A stretch of DNA of 64,000 bases, taken from the NCBI RefSeq assembly GCF_052072235.1, contig NZ_CM125436.1, positions 2,536,001-2,600,000 on the forward strand, given 5' to 3'. A program made the position numbers and the translations under genes. Of the stretch, positions 58,838 to 64,000 are shown in pieces. The notes beneath the pieces were generated by a model. The model saw nothing but the letters and a program-made list of their open reading frames with translations. It was not told where the DNA came from and ran no database searches. This DNA is from Brevibacillus_D fluminis_A (GTDB taxonomy: Bacteria; Bacillota; Bacilli; Brevibacillales; Brevibacillaceae). Position 1 is the first letter of the stretch; each line of letters opens with the position of its first letter.

Positions 58838-60568
58838 ATGCTGCTCGAACTCACCATTCGTAATTTTGCGATCATCAAACAGGTGGCCATTTCGTTCCGG
58901 AAAGGCTTGAACATCTTGACGGGCGAGACGGGTGCCGGTAAATCGATCATCATTGATTCACTCGGCTTGTTGCTGGGTGAGCGCGCTTCTGCCGATTTCG
59001 TCCGCTACGGCGAAAAACGGGCAGAGGTGGAAGGGCTGTTTGAACTGCCCGCGAACCATCCGGCTATCGCCATTTGCGAAAGTTTTGGCGTTTACATTGA
59101 AGCCGATGGCATGCTGGTGGTGCGGCGCGATATTTCCGCGCAGGGAAAAAGCATTATCCGCGTCAATGGACAGCTGATTACGCTTGCGATGCTGCGCGAG
59201 CTGGGGCCGTGGCTGGTCACCGTTCACGGCCAGCACGATACGCATGACCTGATGCATGCAGAAAAGCATATCAATTGGCTCGATGCATACGGTGAGCAGG
59301 CGCTTGCCAGTGTAAAGAAGGAATACGGGACGCTCTATTCGTCCTACCGCAAGCTCAAGCAGGATATGGAGCGAATGGCCAAGAACGAACGCGAGCTGGT
59401 GCAGCGCATCGATTTGCTGAGCTATCAGCTGAGCGAGATTGAGAACGCCTCCCTGCAGCCGGGAGAGGATGAAAAGCTTGCCGCACAGCGCAAGAAGTGG
59501 CTTCATGTCGAAAAGGTCTCCAAAGGCGTCCAGTCGGCTTATACAGCGCTCTCTGGCGATCAGAGGGGCATGGACTGGCTCGGTCATGCGATGGGCGAGC
59601 TGGAGCGGCTGCAGCAGTATGACGAATCGCTCGGTCCGATTATCGAGGCGGTGCAAGCCGCTTACTACCAGGTGGAAGATGCGGTTGGACTCTTGCGGCA
59701 ATTCGGGAATCATCTCGATTTCGATCCGCGTCAGCTCGAGGAATTGGAGCAGCGATTGGACCTTTTGCAAATGCTGAAGCGCAAGTATGGCAAAAACGTC
59801 GATGAGATTCTGGAATATGCCGCAACCATTTCCGACGAACTGGATGAAATGCAGCATTACGAGGAGCGTTTGTCGCAGCTCGGCAAACGGCTGCAGGAGC
59901 TGGAGGCTGATCTGTCGATCGAAGCGATGGAGCTGTCCATGGTCCGCCGTGAATGCGCTGCCAAGCTGGCTTGCGAGATCGAACAGCAGCTCAAGGAGCT
60001 GTTCATGGATCGGGCGCGATTCGCGATTGAGGTGCGTCAGAGCGAAGATGAGGACGGCATTGAAATCGAAGGAATCAAGCGGAGTGTGGACGCAAGTGGA
60101 ATCGACCAGGTCGAGTTCATGATTGCCCCGAACCCGGGAGAGCCGCTGCGGCCTTTGGCCAAAATCGCTTCAGGTGGCGAATTGTCGCGAATCATGCTGG
60201 CGATCAAAACGATTTTGGCGGACAAGGAGCAGGTGGGCACGCTTATTTTTGACGAGGTCGACACAGGCGTGAGCGGACGCGCGGCGCAAGCGATCGCGGA
60301 AAAGCTGGCACAGGTGGCGCAAAACCGGCAGGTGCTCTGCATCACCCATTTGCCGCAAGTGGCAGCGCTCGCCGACGCGCATTTTTTGATCCGCAAAGAG
60401 GTCAAAGACGATGTGACGGAAACGATTGTCGACCGGTTGCCCGAGAGCGGCCGTGTGCAAGAACTCGCGCGCATGCTAGGCGGTGCGCAGATCACGGAAA
60501 AGGCAGAAGAGCATGCCAGGGAAATGATCCAGATGGGAAAACAGCGCAAAGCTGTCAATTACTCTTGA
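58838..60568 (+). CDS. recN: DNA repair protein RecN
   Basis: A 576-residue SMC-like ATPase acting early at DNA double-strand breaks. Walker A GETGAGKS is at 29-36; the central region is a coiled coil (about 150-370). The ABC signature SGGELSRIMLAI, Walker B LIFDEVDTGVSG and the His switch in ITHLPQVAALAD are at the C-terminal end. ATG 58838 follows AGTGAGGTTG. A terminator overlaps its stop codon. Confidence 0.96.
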   Translation: MLLELTIRNFAIIKQVAISFRKGLNILTGETGAGKSIIIDSLGLLLGERASADFVRYGEKRAEVEGLFELPANHPAIAICESFGVYIEADGMLVVRRDISAQGKSIIRVNGQLITLAMLRELGPWLVTVHGQHDTHDLMHAEKHINWLDAYGEQALASVKKEYGTLYSSYRKLKQDMERMAKNERELVQRIDLLSYQLSEIENASLQPGEDEKLAAQRKKWLHVEKVSKGVQSAYTALSGDQRGMDWLGHAMGELERLQQYDESLGPIIEAVQAAYYQVEDAVGLLRQFGNHLDFDPRQLEELEQRLDLLQMLKRKYGKNVDEILEYAATISDELDEMQHYEERLSQLGKRLQELEADLSIEAMELSMVRRECAAKLACEIEQQLKELFMDRARFAIEVRQSEDEDGIEIEGIKRSVDASGIDQVEFMIAPNPGEPLRPLAKIASGGELSRIMLAIKTILADKEQVGTLIFDEVDTGVSGRAAQAIAEKLAQVAQNRQVLCITHLPQVAALADAHFLIRKEVKDDVTETIVDRLPESGRVQELARMLGGAQITEKAEEHAREMIQMGKQRKAVNYS

Positions 60569-60577
60569 CGGCTTTTT
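60550..60577 (+). terminator. terminator overlapping the recN stop codon
   Basis: AGCTGTCA (60550-60557) pairs with TGACGGCT (60565-60572), then TTTTTG. Confidence 0.75.
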
Positions 60578-60665
60578 GTTATAAACCATGATCGGCTCGG
60601 TAACATTATAGATACACAAAGTGGAGGTGTAGAGGTGTAGGTAGGGAATGTAGGAGTGATTGCTG

Positions 60666-61985
60666 GTGATCCGACAAGAGAAAAGAAAGTGGATTGGAAG
60701 TTTGCTTCTGCTCGTCACAGCGCTCATCGTTTGTTCCACCCCGTTTCAAAAGCTTACATCCATGCCCAATGAATTGCGGTTATTCGCAGGAAGCAATGAA
60801 GAACTCCGCTTATCCGTGCCGGTCATGGGCACGTTAGTCAACAGCAATCCCGAAGTCCTTGCCGTCAATGGCACAGAGGGACGTGAAGTACCCGTTGATT
60901 TCAGCAAGCCTGTATCCGTCGAGCCGAGACAGGCAGGCAGTACCGATTTGCAAGTAAAATGGGGCAATATGCCGATCAAAACCGTGAAAGTGAGCGTCTT
61001 GCCCGATCTGCGCGTCATTCCAGGCGGACAGTCGATCGGCGTCAAACTGCAAACGTCAGGCGTCCTTGTCGTTGGCCATCATTTGGTGAACAACGGCACA
61101 GAGAAGTTTTCTCCAGGCGAACGCTCCGGCATTCATGTTGGTGATACCATTATCAAGATGAACGACATGTACATCAATGATATGAACGATGTGAAAAAGC
61201 TGGTCAATGAAGCGGGCGCGAAAAACGAACCGGTGCAAATGCTGGTGGTTCGTGGCAAGGAGAAGCTGACGGTCAATCTGATGCCGGCAAAAGACGTCAA
61301 AGACAGCGAGTATCGCATGGGGCTCTACATTCGTGACTCGGCTGCGGGAGTTGGCACGCTCACGTTTTATGAACCCAAAACCGGCGCATATGGCGCACTG
61401 GGCCATGTCATTTCCGATGTAGACACGGGCCAGGCCATCGTCGTGGGAGACGGCCAAATCGTGCAGGCGAGCGTCACGTCGATCGAAAAAGGCGAAAGCG
61501 GGAATCCGGGCGAAAAATTTGCACGGTTTTACAATGAGAGCCAAGTGCTCGGCAACATCACCAAAAATACACCATTCGGCATTTTCGGTAAAATGAAAGA
61601 ACCCCCAAAGCGAAGCTATTATCAGGAAGCGATTCCCGTCGCTTTGGCGGAACAGGTGCAAGAAGGCCCCGCTAAAATTTTGACGGTTGTGGATGGACAG
61701 CGCGTCGAAGAGTTTGACATCGAAATCGTGAATGTCGTCAAACAGCATTTTCCCGCCACGAAGGGCATGATCATCCGCGTGACCGATAAGCGCCTGCTCG
61801 ACAAAACAGGCGGAATCGTACAAGGGATGAGCGGCAGCCCGATTATCCAAAACGGGAAAATGGTCGGCGCAGTCACACATGTATTTGTAAATGATCCGAC
61901 GTCCGGTTACGGCTGTTTTATCGAATGGATGTTGCAGGATGCGGGCTTGGGAAACCGCGACTCTTCCGAACTAAAGGCGAGCTGA
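60666..61985 (+). CDS. spoIVB: SpoIVB peptidase (S55 family)
   Basis: A 439-residue forespore serine protease that crosses the inner forespore membrane and triggers pro-sigma-K processing by cutting SpoIVFA. Residues 9-25 are a membrane/signal segment (WIGSLLLLVTALIVCS). A PDZ domain lies at about 110-190 (GERSGIHVGDTIIKMNDMYI). The S55 catalytic domain has His in GALGHVISD and Ser391 in GMSGSPI. GTG 60666 has TAGGAG nine bases upstream and is preferred to TTG 60660. The leader before it carries repeated AGGTGTAG sequences. Confidence 0.95.
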   Translation: MIRQEKRKWIGSLLLLVTALIVCSTPFQKLTSMPNELRLFAGSNEELRLSVPVMGTLVNSNPEVLAVNGTEGREVPVDFSKPVSVEPRQAGSTDLQVKWGNMPIKTVKVSVLPDLRVIPGGQSIGVKLQTSGVLVVGHHLVNNGTEKFSPGERSGIHVGDTIIKMNDMYINDMNDVKKLVNEAGAKNEPVQMLVVRGKEKLTVNLMPAKDVKDSEYRMGLYIRDSAAGVGTLTFYEPKTGAYGALGHVISDVDTGQAIVVGDGQIVQASVTSIEKGESGNPGEKFARFYNESQVLGNITKNTPFGIFGKMKEPPKRSYYQEAIPVALAEQVQEGPAKILTVVDGQRVEEFDIEIVNVVKQHFPATKGMIIRVTDKRLLDKTGGIVQGMSGSPIIQNGKMVGAVTHVFVNDPTSGYGCFIEWMLQDAGLGNRDSSELKAS

Positions 61986-62017
61986 CGCTGCCTTTGGTTC
62001 TTTCTTTCCTCTACTTT

Positions 62018-62024
62018 TGTCGAA
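62018..62024 (+). promoter_or_regulatory. Spo0A box upstream of spo0A
   Basis: TGTCGAA (62018-62024) is an exact copy of the 7-base Spo0A-binding box and lies 25 bases before the sigma-H -35. A second near match, CGTCGAA (62067-62073), overlaps the -10. Confidence 0.65.
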
Positions 62025-62047
62025 AAATATTCAACCTTTCGCCATCG

Positions 62048-62074
62048 GCAGGAATGAGTTTTATGTCGTCGAAT
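62048..62074 (+). promoter_or_regulatory. sigma-H promoter of spo0A
   Basis: GCAGGAATG (62048-62056), 11 bases, then GTCGAAT (62068-62074). This fits sigma-H elements (RnAGGAWWW and RnnGAAT) with the spacing of the Bacillus subtilis spoVG promoter, and lies about 97 bases before spo0A. Confidence 0.7.
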
Positions 62075-62170
62075 CGTAAGAGAGGGAAACAAAAAAGAAA
62101 TTTTAATGAACAATATTCGTCACACCAATGCTTGAAATGCTAATTCAGATAAACGAGGAGGAACGTTATT

Positions 62171-62959
62171 TTGAGTACCATTGACGTGTTATTGGCTGAT
62201 GACAATCGCGAATTTGTAAGCTTGTTGGAGGAGTACATAAATACCCAAAACGATATGCAGGTAATCGGAGCAGCTTATAACGGGAACGATGTCATCCGTT
62301 TGATTCAGGAGCGGGTTCCTGATGTGCTGATCCTTGACATTATCATGCCACATCTGGACGGGCTTGCTGTCCTGGAACAAATTCAGGAAATGCGGCTTCC
62401 GACACAACCGAAAATCATCATGCTGACGGCATTTGGCCAGGAAGAGATCACGAAAAAAGCCGTGGAGTTGGGCGCTGCCTATTACATCCTGAAGCCGTTC
62501 GACCTTGAAGTGCTGGCGCAGCGAATTCGTCAGATGATTTCCAACAAAGTTGCGACACCGCTTTATACAAGCAAGCCAAAATCAGCCGTACTGCCTCCAA
62601 AAGGACGTAATCTGGATGCAAGCATCACCAGCATCATTCACGAGATTGGTGTGCCGGCACACATTAAAGGCTACTTGTATTTACGGGAAGCGATCACGAT
62701 GGTGTACAACGATGTTGAACTGCTTGGTTCGATTACAAAAGTGTTGTACCCGGACATTGCTAAGAAATTCAATACGACGGCGAGCCGTGTAGAGCGAGCT
62801 ATCCGCCATGCAATCGAGGTGGCATGGTCCCGGGGCAATCTGGATTCCATTTCCAGCCTGTTTGGCTATACGATCTCCAATACCAAGGCGAAGCCGACCA
62901 ATAGCGAGTTTATTGCGATGGTGGCGGATAAGCTGCGGATTGAGGCGAAAATTTCCTAG
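62171..62959 (+). CDS. spo0A: sporulation master regulator Spo0A
   Basis: A 262-residue response regulator that commits the cell to sporulation. Receiver domain at 1-125 with the acidic pair Asp10-Asp11, phospho-acceptor Asp56 in LILDIIMP, and the switch Thr and Lys in MLTAFG and YYILKPF. The DNA-binding effector domain is at about 150-262 with the recognition helix region SRVERAIRHAIEVAWSRGN. Start TTG 62171 has GAGGAGG nine bases upstream; spo0A often uses non-ATG starts. The 0A box and sigma-H promoter upstream imply positive autoregulation. Confidence 0.98.
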   Translation: MSTIDVLLADDNREFVSLLEEYINTQNDMQVIGAAYNGNDVIRLIQERVPDVLILDIIMPHLDGLAVLEQIQEMRLPTQPKIIMLTAFGQEEITKKAVELGAAYYILKPFDLEVLAQRIRQMISNKVATPLYTSKPKSAVLPPKGRNLDASITSIIHEIGVPAHIKGYLYLREAITMVYNDVELLGSITKVLYPDIAKKFNTTASRVERAIRHAIEVAWSRGNLDSISSLFGYTISNTKAKPTNSEFIAMVADKLRIEAKIS

Positions 62960-63046
62960 CGAATACAAATGCAATCGGCACGGCACTCATTCTAACATCC
63001 TCAGATTTACAAACAAAAAGCCATTCCATTATCAAGCGTACATGGT

Positions 63047-63085
63047 AAAAAGTCTCCCAGATCATGAATTGGGGGACTTTTTGCT
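63047..63085 (+). terminator. terminator after spo0A
   Basis: AAAAAGTCTCCCA (63047-63059) pairs with TGGGGGACTTTTT (63070-63082) with one mismatch, followed by GCTTTTG. Confidence 0.85.
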
Positions 63086-63110
63086 TTTGTTGCAAAAAAG
63101 GAATAAATGG

Positions 63111-63116
63111 TATAAT
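63111..63116 (+). promoter_or_regulatory. likely -10 element of the macro-domain gene
   Basis: Perfect TATAAT 44 bases before the ATG at 63161; upstream TGTTGC (63088-63093) is a weak -35 with 17-base spacing. Confidence 0.4.
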
Positions 63117-63160
63117 TGGGTATTCTTTAGGTGCCAGACGTGTGGAGGGAGGAGAACAGC

Positions 63161-63619
63161 ATGACCGTGTTCATAAAAAAAGGCGATTTACTCAAAGCGA
63201 GCGAGAATATCATTGGGCATCAAGTGAATTGCCAGGGGGTAATGGGCAGCGGAATCGCAAAAGCGATCCGGGTGCGATATCCGGAAGTATATCAACAGTA
63301 TAGGGAAATATGCGAGGCATCGACTGAAAAAATGCAATTGCTGGGCATATGCCAACTTGTCCACATAAAGGCAGCCATGACAGTGGCGAACTTATTCGGT
63401 CAGTACAACTATGGCAAAGGAGGACAGCGGTACACAGATTATGAAGCGCTGCATCGTGCGCTCACCTCATTAAAAGAGCAAGCAGCACGATCTCAGTTGA
63501 CTGTTGCCCTTCCTTACAATATTGGCTGCGGTTTGGCAAACGGGGAATGGGATGTTGTGGAAGCGATGATTGAGGAAGTTTTTAGCGATTACAGTGTCAC
63601 GCTGTATCGACTTGACTAG
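63161..63619 (+). CDS. macro domain protein (ADP-ribosyl hydrolase-like)
   Basis: A 152-residue stand-alone macro domain. The ADP-ribose-binding loops are clear: GDLLKASENIIGHQVNCQGVMGSGIAKAI (residues 8-36) with the VNCxGVMGxGIA signature also seen in TARG1/DarG-type macro domains, ANLFGQYNYGKGG, and LPYNIGCGLANGEWD near 125-140. Likely substrates are ADP-ribose 1''-phosphate or ADP-ribosylated macromolecules. ATG 63161 follows GGAGGGAGGAG. The C-terminal piece of a NADAR protein follows directly, which makes an ADP-ribose-related locus likely. Confidence 0.85.
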   Translation: MTVFIKKGDLLKASENIIGHQVNCQGVMGSGIAKAIRVRYPEVYQQYREICEASTEKMQLLGICQLVHIKAAMTVANLFGQYNYGKGGQRYTDYEALHRALTSLKEQAARSQLTVALPYNIGCGLANGEWDVVEAMIEEVFSDYSVTLYRLD

Positions 63620-63629
63620 ACATGGATGA

Positions 63630-63833
63630 AGAAAGAAGGCGATAAACGATGAAGCGCTCTTAAAAACTGCGGGGACGACAATCGTGGAGGCAAGTCCAAC
63701 CGATTCGATTTGGGGGATCGGCCTCGCAGAAGACGATCCACGGGCGAGTGATCGCAGTCAATGGAAGGGAACCAATTGGCTCGGTGAAGTTTTGACGGAA
63801 CTGCGCGAAGAGCTGATGAATCCGGCAGCGTGA
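63630..63833 (+). pseudogene. C-terminal remnant of a NADAR (YbiA-like) N-glycosidase
   Basis: The frame from 63630 to TGA 63831-63833 encodes about 67 residues with no ATG. It reads EALLKTAGTTIVEASP, then DSIWGIGLAEDDPRA, QWKGTNWLGEVLTELREEL, which is the C-terminal third of NADAR/YbiA proteins (about 160 residues when complete). The N-terminal 100 or so residues are missing. Complete NADAR proteins cleave N-glycosidic bonds of riboflavin intermediates or remove ADP-ribose from guanine. Here the gene is decayed unless a split form exists elsewhere. Confidence 0.78.
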
Positions 63834-63897
63834 GGATGCGAGTAGGATTGCAACAGCTGTAAAAGCACGCGATGAACAAGACCGGTAAAGTTGCCTA

Positions 63898-63927
63898 TTG
63901 CGCAAAGGAAACGCACCCTACTATAAT
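63898..63927 (+). promoter_or_regulatory. probable promoter of the gene at the window end
   Basis: TTGCGC (63898-63903), an 18-base spacer and TATAAT (63922-63927). Confidence 0.5.
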
Positions 63928-63965
63928 AGGAACATACGTTCTTGTTGATTTGGAGGTGCGCGAGG

Positions 63966-64000
63966 ATGAACGATACCGAGGCTACTCACGAACAGGCGGC
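63966..64000 (+). CDS. start of an unidentified gene
   Basis: ATG 63966 with GGAGGTG seven bases upstream and a TATAAT promoter before that. Only about 11 codons are visible (MNDTEATHEQA), too few to identify the product. Confidence 0.6.
   Translation, partial: MNDTEATHEQA

Noticed and set aside
60586..60610. Sigma-G promoter before spoIVB (CATTATA as -10)
   Set aside because: The -10 fits but no -35 with 17-18 base spacing could be found, so it was not annotated.
1..64000. Insertion sequences, prophage, CRISPR, rRNA or tRNA genes
   Set aside because: No transposase or integrase frames, no regularly spaced repeats and no tRNA-like cloverleaf sequences were noticed on either strand.

Overview
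The window is about 64 kb of chromosome from an endospore-forming Bacillales bacterium. GC is moderate, near 50-55% by eye. The evidence is the spoIIIA operon, spoIVB, spo0A and the block mntR-yqhO-yqhP-yqhQ-yqhR-aroQ-yqhT-efp-yqhV-spoIIIAA..AH-accB-accC-yqhY-nusB-folD-xseA-xseB-ispA-dxs-tlyA-nadK-argR-recN-spoIVB-spo0A, which is the order known from Bacillus subtilis. Extra genes (an AmaP/DUF2273 pair, a TsaD-like M22 protein, a CD1247-domain protein, phosphosulfolactate genes) suggest an Alicyclobacillaceae/Paenibacillaceae-type relative such as Tumebacillus, Effusibacillus or Brevibacillus. The genus is inference only. No rRNA, tRNA, insertion sequence, prophage or CRISPR array was seen.

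Layout. Positions 1-31 kb form a mixed accessory and metabolic region in short transcription units, most of them closed by clear hairpin terminators. It holds a luciferase-like oxidoreductase end, a Crp/Fnr regulator followed by two tandem PYROXD2/phytoene-dehydrogenase-like flavoproteins, a PNPOx-like protein, a CysJ-like reductase without a flavodoxin domain, and an amidase divergent from a LuxR regulator. Next come two aldo/keto reductases, endonuclease IV, a PadR regulator with a consensus sigma-A promoter, two acyl-CoA ligases, an aminotransferase, a D-2-hydroxyacid dehydrogenase and a peroxiredoxin. The remainder is a KimA potassium importer behind a ydaO-type c-di-AMP riboswitch, a VanW protein, small membrane proteins, an M48 protease, MntH, an aminoglycoside-nucleotidyltransferase-like gene and a YkvI-like permease.

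Positions 31-62 kb are the conserved core: manganese control (MntR, with a matching palindrome in front of mntH), aroQ, the M24 peptidase, EF-P, the sulfolactate genes comB/comA, the SpoIIIA feeding-tube operon behind a sigma-E-like promoter, acetyl-CoA carboxylase genes, the Asp23/AmaP/DUF2273 envelope set, and folate, exonuclease VII, isoprenoid, NAD, arginine and repair genes. The block ends with spoIVB and spo0A; spo0A has a 0A box and a sigma-H promoter upstream.

Positions 63-64 kb hold a macro-domain gene followed by the C-terminal remnant of a NADAR (YbiA-like) protein, and the first codons of another gene. Two clear gene ruins are visible: an Old Yellow Enzyme (NamA/YqjM) with an internal deletion directly after yqhV, and the NADAR remnant. 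Several unexplained palindromes and RNA hairpins are listed in the findings.
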